This document shows positions 36,801 to 45,341 of a DNA stretch of 64,000 nucleotides, piece by piece (position 1 is the stretch's first letter; the number at the start of each line of letters is the position of its first letter). Made by a program: the position numbers and the translations under genes. The stretch spans positions 1 through 64,000 of the forward strand of contig JAZQJI010000008.1 of NCBI GenBank assembly GCA_045541475.1, written 5' to 3'. This DNA is from RGIG3077 sp045541475 (GTDB taxonomy: Bacteria; Bacillota; Clostridia; Oscillospirales; Ruminococcaceae). Below the pieces are notes generated by a model that was not told the origin of the DNA, ran no database searches, and saw nothing but the letters and a program-made list of their open reading frames with translations.

Positions 36801-39640
36801 ACGTTCAAAACGGTACTGATATCAGTGATTGCGAGATTATCTGCAGCACAGAGCTTTTTAGCGATACATCAGAAGAAGATATTGATTTAACAGTTTCGTT
36901 AAACGGCACGGTTCTTGAAAATGGCGTTGATTATTTGGTTAGCTATATCGGCTTTGGCGTTGCAATTTTCGGCATGGGCAATTATTGCGGATATGCCAGA
37001 ATTTACGAAAAAACCGTTGAAACGGCACAGCTTTACGAAATTTACAAAGTAAACTCTGAATATGGCGGCAAAACGCTTGCGTTTACTCCGCAATTAAGTG
37101 GCATTTATTACTACTATGCGCTGTTTGATGAAGAGCTTTTTGCAAAGTTTGTGCAAAGCGGCACAGGCGCAACTGTTGTTGGCGAAATAACAAACCAAAG
37201 CGGAGATACCGTTGCTTTTTCAAATTCATGCAGTCAGCTGGATTGTTACAGCTACACTTATTTTTACATTGAAGCTTATCTTGAGCAGGGGCAGACGTAT
37301 TATCTGCACAGCGATACCTTGAGCGAAGCAAGCGAGTATTGCGTTAGAATAACCGATACATTGACGCAGATGTTTGATACTTCAATTACGGTAACGTCAT
37401 CGGTGGCTTCAACCGGTGAAGAGGTTTTTGCCGACGTAACTGTAAAGTACAGCGGCAAAGCACTTGTAAACGGCGAGGATTACCTTGTAATTACCGTTGA
37501 TAACGTTTTGCCGGGTTATGCAAGCGTGTATATCATGGGTGTTAATAATTATTTTGGTGTTGCAAGCCGCAGATTTACCGTTACTGCCGATAACTGCGAA
37601 AAACAAAGTATTTCTTTATCCAACACTTATGATTTTGATTTGGCTCAACATGAATTTGCCGCAGTATCAATAACCATAGGCACCGAGGCAAAATACAGAA
37701 TATCTTTTGATTGCGACAGCACGGTTTACAGCTACATCAAGCACACAGATACGTCGCTTTCGTATCAATACGAAAAGAACAATGTTGAAATGACCATGAA
37801 AACGGGCGAATATGTAATTTTGTTCTATTCGGCTGATTTAAACGCTGCGCAGATATCGGTTAATGTAGAAAGACTTTATTCTATAACTGATGCAACAGTG
37901 CGCGCTTCTTCGCTTGAATACAGCGCAGGCGTTGTTCAAACACCCACAGTTACACTTTACTACGGTTTTACAAAACTCACCGAAGGCGTTGATTATACGC
38001 TTACATTTATCGCAAGCTCGCACCTTCCCGGTGTTTACTACTACAAGGTTACGGGTATTGGTGATTATACGGGCTCAGCCACGGGTACTTATACTATTGA
38101 CTGTGAGATAAGCTCACGCACGGCAACCGCAATCGGTTCGGGCGAGCATACCGTAAACATTACAACTGCGGGCAGCTACAAGGTGTTTAAATTTACGGCA
38201 GAGCAGGATGCAACCTATCTTTTAAGCACATCGGAAACCGCCAATGTTGCATTGATTGTTTTTGATGAAAGCGGTAATATGGTAACATCCAATTGTGCAC
38301 CCATGGGCTTTGGCACTGAGTTTACAATGACTGCGGGCGATGTAATGTACATTGTTGCAATGTATTACAACCACGAAAAAACAGGCTCGTGGCAGTTTGA
38401 AATGACTAACGATTATACTCTGCTTGAAGATGTTGAAGCGGTTTATGATGCGCAGATTTATTATTACGGCGAAAAGACACTGCCCGATGTAACCTTTGTT
38501 GATGGCGATTACACCCTTACCGAAGGCGTTGACTATGCTTACTATTACGCATGGGGTTGCAACAACTACGGCAAAGCGACAGTGTGCTACAAAGGTTTGG
38601 GCGAGTATAAATTTTACCGCTATGTTGAGTATGAGCTGATAGCTCCGCTTGCTACGTTGATTAAAAATCCTACGCAGCTTACGCAGGATAAATCTGTATA
38701 CTACGATAAAGATTACGACGAATGTGGTATATATTCGTTTAAAGCTTCAAAAGATGGCAGATACAACTTATCGTTGTTGTCATCGGTGGAAAGCGTGTAC
38801 GTTCATTTTTATGATGAAAACGGTATTTTTATAGACAGCCTTACATACGGCGGCGGAAGCGATTATGATTATACGGTATTTTTGAAGGAAAACGAAACTG
38901 TATATATGGCAGTAAATTATCTTGTTTGCATGAATTATGAAAGCTATTCGGGATTTTGCGTAAAGGCTTCATACCGTAATAGTTTATCAAGCCAGACATA
39001 TACACAAAACGGAGTTACCTACACTGTGTTTACAACGCTTGGCTATGCAGTTGTAAGCGATGTTGACGAAACCTTGACCAACATTGAAATTGCAAGCGAG
39101 ATTGAAGGCGTTGCCGTAACGCAGATTAATGCCGATGTTTTTAGGGATAATAAGGTTATTAAAAGGGTTGTTATTCCTGATAGCGTAACGGAAATTGGCG
39201 CTAATTGCTTTGCAAATTCAAGCGTTGAAAAGGTGTTTGTATCTGCAAATGCCGAAATTATAGGTTACCGTGCTTTTGCCCAAACGGATATTGCAAAGCT
39301 TTGCGTTTTTTCAAATTCAGCACAGTTTATATTGGATAGCGTATTAGCACCGAGCGTGGTTTACGGCTATGCAAATTCAACTGCACAAAGCTGGTGCGCC
39401 GAAAATGACGTTGAGTTTGTTTTAATAACAAACACTTATGGCGATGCCAACGGCGATGGAAAAATCAACGCAATGGACGCAACTCTTGTTGCGAGATATG
39501 CTGTAGGCGCAACATTGCTTGATTTGGATTTGCTGGCAAGCTGTGATGTTACCGGTGATGGAAGAATTAACGCGCTTGATGCAACCTACATCGCAAGATA
39601 TGCCGTAGGTCTTGTTGATAAATTTCCTTGCGAAGAATAA
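33839..39640 (+). CDS. Giant secreted subtilisin-like protease with LRR, Ig-like repeats and a dockerin
   Basis: This 1933-residue protein has a signal peptide (about 1-28) and an N-terminal propeptide/stalk-like region that includes PIVEVAQTLGYEAYETEN. The S8 catalytic domain (about 265-550) has D295 (VVDSGIDTDH), H330 (HGHGTHVSG) and S476 (GTSMAAPHVA). BspA-type LRR_5 repeats follow at about 620-870. Then come four Ig/MBG-like repeats with LxxGVDYxxxY signatures, interspersed with PPC-like beta domains (about 900-1725). A short LRR block precedes a type I dockerin (about 1866-1925) with two DxNGDGxINxxDA calcium loops. It should be secreted and docked to a cohesin. It is the last gene of its operon. 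Confidence 0.88.
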   Translation: MKSNFTRAICTLTATATLCAFAPLEAFAAAADKQSDAQGFSHEISLQEFAEQTSALALAYEDENAFFGEIEIKPGESGVYINGEKQNADDFEASKTVSGVLMADAGVFEVLDSNADILCEDGEITLSTDNGEIAFADQSSVAVTENGETMLSQKVETLSDTAMLPIVEVAQTLGYEAYETENSVILRNPFESARLIVKSSGEIDILNAVDVVNGFMDLHILQFENSSDAYSAYQIYANSDNVEYVVPSQQVSVQSTAETAEHYSWGADVMSVDGFNTTLEQSGVNDNEVIVAVVDSGIDTDHEMFEGRLADVGVNFSSSNVAGAEDDHGHGTHVSGIICDLTLDNVKILPVKALDSSGKGYDEAIFTAILYAIESGADVINLSLGGFGTGELYQDAVEIANANGVVMCAAAGNDGVDCYRTMPAMVDGIITVSALDSDLNVAYYSNFGDEVEFCAPGTRVLSAYLDGQYAYLTGTSMAAPHVAAAVAMLKCYDNTLDYQQIVDILANNAVDLGKSGYDEYYGFGMVCFDDVEICTQKCDEVEFSVISGEYDEGFELELTNADADAQIYYTVNQNGFDIANAMLYTEPIDISNSCVIYAAAVCEGKYQSNIKNATYIIENQDTDNCFVVENGVLTKYNGVLSDVAVPENVDGQIVTAIGIDAFEGNKTVTSIALPQTVTEIGENAFADCVNLENVDANAVTMLSNGAFYGCASLKSVNFDAAVTVGESCFEGCTVLESVTLPNATEILAYAFFECESLEKISAPNVKSLGEGAFYGCTNLVDAQLDFANMTAMGDGAFYMCNALKTLIVCNNLESIGRYCFFGAKSLECVILPNDITALPDYCFEGCCGLYYFEAAGLIAIGEEALDNCGDVFASIGIETPDINGTTLHKFEIPLTQTQTAACDELCILQNGTDILFENTQSGTYYIKISGAVSAQISIIDANCNESAAQYLGDEGSQAIYSAELDAGTYSITVTSKSADSFAAVVTPNVQNGTDISDCEIICSTELFSDTSEEDIDLTVSLNGTVLENGVDYLVSYIGFGVAIFGMGNYCGYARIYEKTVETAQLYEIYKVNSEYGGKTLAFTPQLSGIYYYYALFDEELFAKFVQSGTGATVVGEITNQSGDTVAFSNSCSQLDCYSYTYFYIEAYLEQGQTYYLHSDTLSEASEYCVRITDTLTQMFDTSITVTSSVASTGEEVFADVTVKYSGKALVNGEDYLVITVDNVLPGYASVYIMGVNNYFGVASRRFTVTADNCEKQSISLSNTYDFDLAQHEFAAVSITIGTEAKYRISFDCDSTVYSYIKHTDTSLSYQYEKNNVEMTMKTGEYVILFYSADLNAAQISVNVERLYSITDATVRASSLEYSAGVVQTPTVTLYYGFTKLTEGVDYTLTFIASSHLPGVYYYKVTGIGDYTGSATGTYTIDCEISSRTATAIGSGEHTVNITTAGSYKVFKFTAEQDATYLLSTSETANVALIVFDESGNMVTSNCAPMGFGTEFTMTAGDVMYIVAMYYNHEKTGSWQFEMTNDYTLLEDVEAVYDAQIYYYGEKTLPDVTFVDGDYTLTEGVDYAYYYAWGCNNYGKATVCYKGLGEYKFYRYVEYELIAPLATLIKNPTQLTQDKSVYYDKDYDECGIYSFKASKDGRYNLSLLSSVESVYVHFYDENGIFIDSLTYGGGSDYDYTVFLKENETVYMAVNYLVCMNYESYSGFCVKASYRNSLSSQTYTQNGVTYTVFTTLGYAVVSDVDETLTNIEIASEIEGVAVTQINADVFRDNKVIKRVVIPDSVTEIGANCFANSSVEKVFVSANAEIIGYRAFAQTDIAKLCVFSNSAQFILDSVLAPSVVYGYANSTAQSWCAENDVEFVLITNTYGDANGDGKINAMDATLVARYAVGATLLDLDLLASCDVTGDGRINALDATYIARYAVGLVDKFPCEE

Positions 39641-39655
39641 ATCTTGATTGAAAAA

Positions 39656-39700
39656 CAAAAAAATCCGCTGATTGTAGTTTTACAGTCAGCGGATTTTGCT
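39656..39700. terminator. Bidirectional terminator between the protease and hpt
   Basis: The stem AAATCCGCTGA/TCAGCGGATTT (39661-39671 with 39686-39696), with extra inner pairs, is flanked by A-rich and T-rich sides. It can serve both converging operons. Confidence 0.8.
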
Positions 39701-39709
39701 TTATGTACT

Positions 39710-40264
39710 TTAGTTTTGTGTTTCGTCGTATTCTGCAATGTAAGGCAGATTGCGGTAAAGCTCGGCGCAGTCAAGTCCATAGCCGATAACAAAAAAGTCG
39801 GGAATGGTGAACAGTGTGTAATCAGCTTCAAACGGCACAACACGTCTGTCGGGCTTATCAAGCAGGGTTACAACCTTTAAAGAAAGGGGATTGCGGGATT
39901 TAAGCAGCTTTATAACCTCGTTTAAGGTCCTGCCGGAATCGATTATATCTTCAACAATAATTACGTTGTAGTTGCTGATATCACAGCCTACGTCCATGGT
40001 TATGTTAACGTTGCCCGTTGAAGACGTACCGTTAAAGTAGCTTTGCGCACACATAAAGGCAATTTCACACGGGATATCAATCGCACGGCAAAAATCGGAC
40101 ATGAACACGAAGGCGCCCTTTAAAACGCTTACAAGCAGCAACGGCTTGCCTTCGTATTCGCGGCTTATCTGATAGCCTACTTCCTTTATCCTTGCATCAA
40201 TTTCTTCCTTTGTTATCACAACTCTTTTAATTCTTGCGTTAGCATTTTTATAATTCTCGTTCAT
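39710..40264 (-). CDS. hpt: Hypoxanthine phosphoribosyltransferase
   Basis: This 184-residue enzyme makes IMP or GMP from hypoxanthine or guanine and PRPP. The PRPP loop is VEDIIDSGRT (about 104-113), preceded by the type I PRTase core with LLLVSVLKGAFVFMSD. The C-terminal FFVIGYGLD belongs to the purine-binding hood. AGAGGGA lies before the ATG. It is the last gene of the DUF951-prfA-sua5-coaE-M18-hpt operon; gaps within that operon are 20-41 bases. Confidence 0.95.
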   Translation of the reverse strand: MNENYKNANARIKRVVITKEEIDARIKEVGYQISREYEGKPLLLVSVLKGAFVFMSDFCRAIDIPCEIAFMCAQSYFNGTSSTGNVNITMDVGCDISNYNVIIVEDIIDSGRTLNEVIKLLKSRNPLSLKVVTLLDKPDRRVVPFEADYTLFTIPDFFVIGYGLDCAELYRNLPYIAEYDETQN

Positions 40265-40293
40265 TATAAAATCCCTCTTAAAAGATATATTGA

Positions 40294-41697
40294 TTAATCG
40301 CAGTTTGTCATAAATTCGCTAAAGGAGCGGTAAGCCATGTAAACATCGAGCTTAGAAACAATCTCGTAAGGTGCGTGCATTGAAAGCACGGGTACGCCTG
40401 CATCGATAACTTCAATATTGAGGTTTGCAAGGTAAGCCGCAACTGTTCCGCCGCCGCCCATATCAACCTTGCCAAGCTCACCCGTTTGCCAAATAATGCC
40501 TGCATTGTCAAGCAATCTGCGGATTTCGCCTGTGTATTCGGCTGAAGCGTCCGATGTGCCGGATTTGCCTCTTGCGCCGGTAAATTTTGTTATAACAACG
40601 CCCTTGTTGATGAAAGCGGCGTTTCTGCGCTCGTTAACCTCGGGGAAGGTGGGGTCAAACGCTGCGTTTACATCGGCAGAAAGGCACTTTGTTGCCGAAA
40701 GCACAGCCCTTTTGGTTGAACCAAGACTAACAGCCAAGTCTTCCATAAAAAATTCAAGGTAAGAAGATTGCAAGCCTGTGTTGCCGTCGCTGCCTGTTTC
40801 TTCCTTATCTGCAAGAACAACGCAAGCGGTTTTTTGCGGATTTTCGCACTCAAGAATAGCCTTTAAAGCTGTGTAAGCACAAACACGGTCATCGTGTCCG
40901 TAAGCGCCTATCATGCTACGGTCAAAGCCAATATCTTTTGCTTTAAAAGCGGGCACGGCTTCCAACTCGGCAGAGATGAAATCATCTTCAACAATGCCGT
41001 ATTTTTCGTTTAAAAGCTTTAAAATGTTAAGCTTTACAGCTTCGCTTGCGTCATCTGCCTTAAACGGACGAGAGCCGATGAGAATGTTAAGTTCTTCACC
41101 CTTAATGCCCTGTGCAAGTGTGCGCTTCATCTGATCCTGCGCCAAATGGGGCAAAAGGTCTGTTACGCAAAAAACGGGGTCGTCATCATTTTCGCCAATG
41201 GCAACTTCAAGCTTTTCACCGTTTGCCTTAACAATAACACCGTGCAGCGCAAGCGGAATTGTTGTCCACTGGTATTTTTTTATGCCGCCGTAGTAATGTG
41301 TTTTAAACAGTGCTAAATCGCAATCTTCATAAAGCGGATTTTGCTTTAAATCAAGACGGGGAGAGTCGATGTGCGCAGCGCACAGTCTTACTCCGTCTGC
41401 AATATCATCCTTACCGATGACAGCGAAAATCACAGCTTTGCCGCGGTTGTTAACAAAAACCTTATCACCGCTTTTTAAAGCCATGCCGCTTTTGTATTCA
41501 ACAAAGCCTTTTTCTTTAGCGGCGTTAATGGTGTAAACGCAGGCTTCACGCTCGGTTTTGCAGGCATCTAAAAACTTTTTGTAGTCATCGCAAAAGGCAT
41601 CTGCCTTTGCAATTTCATCATCGCTGCAAACAACGGCGGCGTTTTTCTTTTCGGAAAAAAGTGATTTTTTAAGTTCTTTAACATCAATTTCGTTCAT
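40294..41697 (-). CDS. M18 family aminopeptidase
   Basis: This 467-residue cytoplasmic zinc aminopeptidase probably removes acidic or neutral N-terminal residues from peptides. Visible family motifs are AAHIDSPRLDLK (metal-binding His and Asp), HYYGGIKKYQW, DKEETGSDGN (catalytic Glu pair) and VPVLSMHAPYE near the C-terminus (metal-binding His). The length is normal for the family. AGAAAGGG precedes the ATG. Confidence 0.93.
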   Translation of the reverse strand: MNEIDVKELKKSLFSEKKNAAVVCSDDEIAKADAFCDDYKKFLDACKTEREACVYTINAAKEKGFVEYKSGMALKSGDKVFVNNRGKAVIFAVIGKDDIADGVRLCAAHIDSPRLDLKQNPLYEDCDLALFKTHYYGGIKKYQWTTIPLALHGVIVKANGEKLEVAIGENDDDPVFCVTDLLPHLAQDQMKRTLAQGIKGEELNILIGSRPFKADDASEAVKLNILKLLNEKYGIVEDDFISAELEAVPAFKAKDIGFDRSMIGAYGHDDRVCAYTALKAILECENPQKTACVVLADKEETGSDGNTGLQSSYLEFFMEDLAVSLGSTKRAVLSATKCLSADVNAAFDPTFPEVNERRNAAFINKGVVITKFTGARGKSGTSDASAEYTGEIRRLLDNAGIIWQTGELGKVDMGGGGTVAAYLANLNIEVIDAGVPVLSMHAPYEIVSKLDVYMAYRSFSEFMTNCD

Positions 41698-41738
41698 GAT
41701 ATATCAAAACCCTTTCTCAAAAAATATCAATTGCGATT

Positions 41739-42371
41739 TCAGGCAAACTTTGCCTTGTAATATTCCTTAACTTTGTCGGCAACCTCTTCGGTTACTTCCT
41801 TCAAAACCTTTTCGCTTTTGTTGTTTTTTATAATAAAATCAGAATTTTTCTTAAAAAAGCTTTCGTCATGCTGAGAGTTTATTCTGCGCATGGCTTGCTC
41901 TTCGGTAAGGTCGTCACGCTCCATAATGCGTTTAAGACGGTTATGTTCCTTTGCGATAACGGAAATTATCAGCTCGCAGAAATCATCTGCACGGCTTTCA
42001 AAAAGCGTGGGCGCATCAAGCAGAACCAAACGTTGATTGTTAGCACCGCATTGTCTTATTCTCTCCAGAATTTCGGCGGTTATGTATGGGTAACAGATAC
42101 TATTGAGCATTTCAAGCTTATTTTTATCGCTAAAAACTATTTGCGCCATTTTTTTGCGGTCGTATTCGCCATCATCTGTTATAACTTTTTCTTTAAAGCA
42201 CTCACCGATTTCTGCTAAACACGGGCTGCCCTTTGCTGTAACGTCATGCGCAATTTTGTCTGCATCAATAACGGCAAAGCCTTTATTTTTAAAAAACTCG
42301 CAAACCGTAGTTTTTCCTGCGCCCGTTTGGCCGGTTAATCCTACAACCATTAGCCCGTCGAGGCTGTTCAT
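41739..42371 (-). CDS. coaE: Dephospho-CoA kinase
   Basis: This 210-residue enzyme phosphorylates dephospho-CoA, the last step of coenzyme A synthesis. The P-loop is GLTGQTGAGKTT (about 11-22). IDADKIAHDV and LLDAPTLFES are family motifs. A start seven codons further in (MVVGLTG) would also fit the family, but only the ATG at 42371 has a GGCGGTGATGG-type ribosome site. Confidence 0.94.
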   Translation of the reverse strand: MNSLDGLMVVGLTGQTGAGKTTVCEFFKNKGFAVIDADKIAHDVTAKGSPCLAEIGECFKEKVITDDGEYDRKKMAQIVFSDKNKLEMLNSICYPYITAEILERIRQCGANNQRLVLLDAPTLFESRADDFCELIISVIAKEHNRLKRIMERDDLTEEQAMRRINSQHDESFFKKNSDFIIKNNKSEKVLKEVTEEVADKVKEYYKAKFA

Positions 42372-42408
42372 TCCATCACCGCCTTTCCTTTTTTTGTCTG
42401 TATTTTGT

Positions 42409-43443
42409 TTATTCTAAAGTAATTACTTTAAAGCCTGCCGCGCGTATAAGCCTGTTATAAACAGCCAGACCGACACCGCTTTTGCTTGGCGCACGCACAA
42501 AAGCGCGTTTTGCTCCCAAATCGTCAATATCTCTTAATGCTTTAAAGATATCATGCGCATTTTCGGCATCGTTTTTGCCGTATGTAATCTCCTTGATATT
42601 GCTTGTGTTGATATCTTCATCAAAGATAATCAAATAATCATTTTCAGCATCTGCATTTTGCTTTGCGTACTCAAAAAAAGCCTTTGCAGATTTTGACTCC
42701 ACCAAAAAAACCTCGCATTTTGGTGAATAATGTTTGTATTTCATTCCCGGTGATGCCGCAACAGCGTTTGCGTCCAATTCGGTCAAAACATTTTTGTGTA
42801 TAATAACCTCATCACAAAACGGCTCTAAATCTTCTTTAGTGATAAATCCGGGGCGAAGTATAATAACCTTGTTGTTTTCAAAGCTGATTACTGTGGATTC
42901 AACCCCGACTTTGCACTCGCCGCCATCAATAATTGCAGGGATCTTTGTGTTCATATCATCAAAAACATGGGTAGCGCTTGTTGGGCTTGGCTTGCCCGAT
43001 GTATTTGCCGAAGGCGCAGCCAAGGGCTTGCCGCTTGTTCTGATTAATTCTCTTGCGGTTGCGTTGTCGGGCATACGCACGCCAACGGTATCAAGTCCGC
43101 CCGAAGTTACATCGGGTATGCAATCGTTCTTGGGAAGAATAAGCGTTAAAGGTGCGGGCCAGAAATGCTTTGCAATTTTTATGGCACATTCGGGTATATC
43201 ATGGCAAAGCTTGTATATATCATCAAGCTCTGCAATATGCACAATCAGCGGATTATCCGCAGGGCGACCCTTTGCCGCAAAGATTTTTTTAACCGCATTT
43301 GTGTTCAATGCGTCCGCCGCAAGACCGTAAACGGTTTCTGTGGGCATACCCACAACCTCGCCTTGTCTTATAAGCTCAGCAGCTTTGCTTATGCCGTTTT
43401 CATCAGCTTTTAAAATTTGTGTTTTGTATTTTTCAAGGCTCAT
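42409..43443 (-). CDS. L-threonylcarbamoyladenylate synthase (Sua5/YwlC type)
   Basis: This 344-residue enzyme makes threonylcarbamoyl-AMP from threonine, bicarbonate and ATP for t6A37 modification of tRNA. The YrdC domain (about 15-205) has MPTETVYGLAADA and KGRPADNPLIVHI. A Sua5 C-terminal domain (about 235-344) is present, so this is the long form. The frame is open 37 codons upstream into prfA, but the start at 43443 has AAGGGA in the right place and begins the conserved sequence. Confidence 0.94.
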   Translation of the reverse strand: MSLEKYKTQILKADENGISKAAELIRQGEVVGMPTETVYGLAADALNTNAVKKIFAAKGRPADNPLIVHIAELDDIYKLCHDIPECAIKIAKHFWPAPLTLILPKNDCIPDVTSGGLDTVGVRMPDNATARELIRTSGKPLAAPSANTSGKPSPTSATHVFDDMNTKIPAIIDGGECKVGVESTVISFENNKVIILRPGFITKEDLEPFCDEVIIHKNVLTELDANAVAASPGMKYKHYSPKCEVFLVESKSAKAFFEYAKQNADAENDYLIIFDEDINTSNIKEITYGKNDAENAHDIFKALRDIDDLGAKRAFVRAPSKSGVGLAVYNRLIRAAGFKVITLE

Positions 43444-43480
43444 AGCCTGTTCCCTTCGATAATTTTGCTTGCAAAAAACT

Positions 43481-44560
43481 TTAGTTTTCCTCAGCCTGCG
43501 CCGCAAGCTTTGCTGCCCTATCGGCAGTGGCAAGCGCATCAAAAATTTCATCAATATTGCCGTTTAAAATATCTTCCAATCTATAAAGAGTCAGACCGAT
43601 TCTGTGGTCGGTCATACGTCCCTGCGGATAGTTGTAGGTGCGTATTCTCTCGCTTCTGTCGCCCGTGCCCACCTGCGCACGTCGGTTAGATGCAATCTGT
43701 TCTTCCTGCTCGCGCTGTTTTGCTTCAAACAGACGGGAACGCAAAATTTTCATCGCTCTGTCCTTGTTTTTGTGCTGACTGCGCTCGTCCTGACATTCAA
43801 CAACAACGCCCGTGGGCAAGTGCGTAATGCGCACAGCGGATTCTGTTTTGTTGATATGCTGACCGCCTGCACCGCTTGAACGGAAAACGTCGATTTTTAA
43901 ATCGGTAGGATTAATTTCAAGTTCAACGTCATCAGCTTCGGGCAGCACGGCAACTGTAACGGTTGAAGTGTGTATACGCCCCTGCGATTCGGTTTCAGGC
44001 ACACGCTGAACACGATGCACACCGCTTTCAAATTTCAATCTTGAATATGCGCCTTCGCCGGCAATCAAAAAGCTTACTTCTTTAAAGCCGCCAAGTTCAG
44101 TTTCGTTAGAGTTCAAAATCTCAAGCTTCCAACGCTTTGCTTCGGCATACATTGAGTACATTCTGAAAAGTGAGTGCGCAAAAAGTGAAGCTTCTTCGCC
44201 GCCTGCGCCGCCTCTTATTTCAACAATAACGTTTTTGCTGTCCATGGGGTCGGTGGGAAGCAGCAAAATTTTCAATTCCTCGGCAAACTGCTCGCAGCGT
44301 TCTTTGGAATCTTCAAGTTCAGCCTGCGCAAGCTCCTTTAATTCCTTATCGCCGCCGGAATTTTCAAGCAAATCCTTTGCGTCTTCAAAATCGCTTTGCG
44401 CTTTTTTGTATTCCCTGTATTTTTCCACAACGCTTTCAAGCGATTTATATTCCTTCATCAGCGCGGTATACTGTGCGTTGTCCGAAATAATCTCGGGCTG
44501 TGATAGCTTTTCGCTGATTTCTTCAAAACGTTGTTCTGTAAGTTTTAGTTTTTCAAACAT
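43481..44560 (-). CDS. prfA: Peptide chain release factor 1
   Basis: This 359-residue factor ends translation at UAA and UAG. GGQ at 232-234 (GAGGQHINKTES) enters the peptidyl transferase centre. The stop-codon recognition tripeptide appears as PET at 188-190, where Escherichia coli has PAT. The length is normal. prmC, which encodes the enzyme that methylates this glutamine and often sits beside prfA, is not in the window. Confidence 0.97.
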   Translation of the reverse strand: MFEKLKLTEQRFEEISEKLSQPEIISDNAQYTALMKEYKSLESVVEKYREYKKAQSDFEDAKDLLENSGGDKELKELAQAELEDSKERCEQFAEELKILLLPTDPMDSKNVIVEIRGGAGGEEASLFAHSLFRMYSMYAEAKRWKLEILNSNETELGGFKEVSFLIAGEGAYSRLKFESGVHRVQRVPETESQGRIHTSTVTVAVLPEADDVELEINPTDLKIDVFRSSGAGGQHINKTESAVRITHLPTGVVVECQDERSQHKNKDRAMKILRSRLFEAKQREQEEQIASNRRAQVGTGDRSERIRTYNYPQGRMTDHRIGLTLYRLEDILNGNIDEIFDALATADRAAKLAAQAEEN

Positions 44561-44580
44561 AAAATCTGTCTTTCTTCAAA

Positions 44581-44766
44581 TTAATTTTCTTTGTGCTCAA
44601 TTCTTTTTATGCTTTTTTCGATATTACTGCGCGGCGACATAAACTCTCGCGAGCATTTTTCGCATCTCAGCTTAAAATCTGCGCCGCTTCTTAGCACAAT
44701 CATTCTGTTGCAGCCGCACGGGTGCGGCTTTTTCATGGTTAAAATATCGCCTACGCGGACGTCCAT
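44581..44766 (-). CDS. DUF951 family small zinc-binding-like protein
   Basis: This 61-residue protein begins MDVRVGDILTMKKPHPCG and has four cysteines (HPCGC and RCEKC) that may bind zinc. The family is common in Firmicutes and its function is unknown. The frame is open to a TTG three codons upstream, but AAAGGGG is spaced best for the ATG at 44766. It lies 20 bases ahead of prfA and is the first gene of that operon. Confidence 0.88.
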   Translation of the reverse strand: MDVRVGDILTMKKPHPCGCNRMIVLRSGADFKLRCEKCSREFMSPRSNIEKSIKRIEHKEN

Positions 44767-44814
44767 CTTCAACAACCCCTTTAAAAATTGTTAAAAAAAG
44801 TGCTGAATAAATTT

Positions 44815-44843
44815 ATAATACCACAAAATGCCGTTGATTGCAA
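44815..44843 (-). promoter_or_regulatory. Promoter of the DUF951-prfA-hpt operon
   Basis: On the minus strand, TTGCAA (44843-44838) and TATTAT (44820-44815) are 17 bases apart. The context TTTTGTGGTATTATA almost matches the ychF promoter. Confidence 0.7.
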
Positions 44844-44951
44844 GAATTACTTATATATATTTTTTATTTTCGGGCAAAATATACACACATCAGCATTTTT
44901 CATCACTTTCAAACCATTATATTTCATAATAAAAACAAGGGGGGTTTTGGC

Positions 44952-45275
44952 GTGCAATCAATAATAAGTGCAAAGTTTGAAAATTTCAGATATGCCGATA
45001 AGGCACTGTCGCATATTGTGCAGAAATACCCTAAGGCATATATTGCCGAGCAAACACCTTCGGCGGATACAAATTACAGTTGGCAGCGCCGTTTTGTTGT
45101 GCCTGTTAATGCAGATAACACACGCTTTGTAACCATTGCCGATACTGACGAATACAGCGATGAATTTTCGGGCGCATTTGTCAATGTTCGGTGCGAAAGC
45201 AAGGTAGCAAGAGATATCGCAAAAATCATTAAAAACAATATGGGCAGTGTTATAAACGATATCAACACAAAGTAA
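44952..45275 (+). CDS. Small protein of unknown function
   Basis: I do not recognise this protein. The frame is open further upstream, but GTG at 44952, preceded by AAGGGGGG, is the best start and gives 107 residues. It begins MQSIISAKFENFRYADKAL and has no signal peptide or membrane segment. The alternating pattern around RRFVVPVNADNTRFVTIAD suggests a small alpha/beta fold. It stands alone between a divergent and a convergent operon. No good promoter was found. Confidence 0.65.
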   Translation: MQSIISAKFENFRYADKALSHIVQKYPKAYIAEQTPSADTNYSWQRRFVVPVNADNTRFVTIADTDEYSDEFSGAFVNVRCESKVARDIAKIIKNNMGSVINDINTK

Positions 45276-45277
45276 AA

Positions 45278-45319
45278 AAACGCTTTAATGACTGTTAATT
45301 TGCAGTCATTAAAGCGTTT
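45278..45319. terminator. Bidirectional terminator
   Basis: A perfect 16-bp stem (45278-45293 with 45304-45319) has A-rich and T-rich ends. It lies between the small unknown gene and the converging oxidoreductase operon and can serve both. Confidence 0.82.
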
Positions 45320-45341
45320 GATTTTAAAGTTGCACCTTGAT

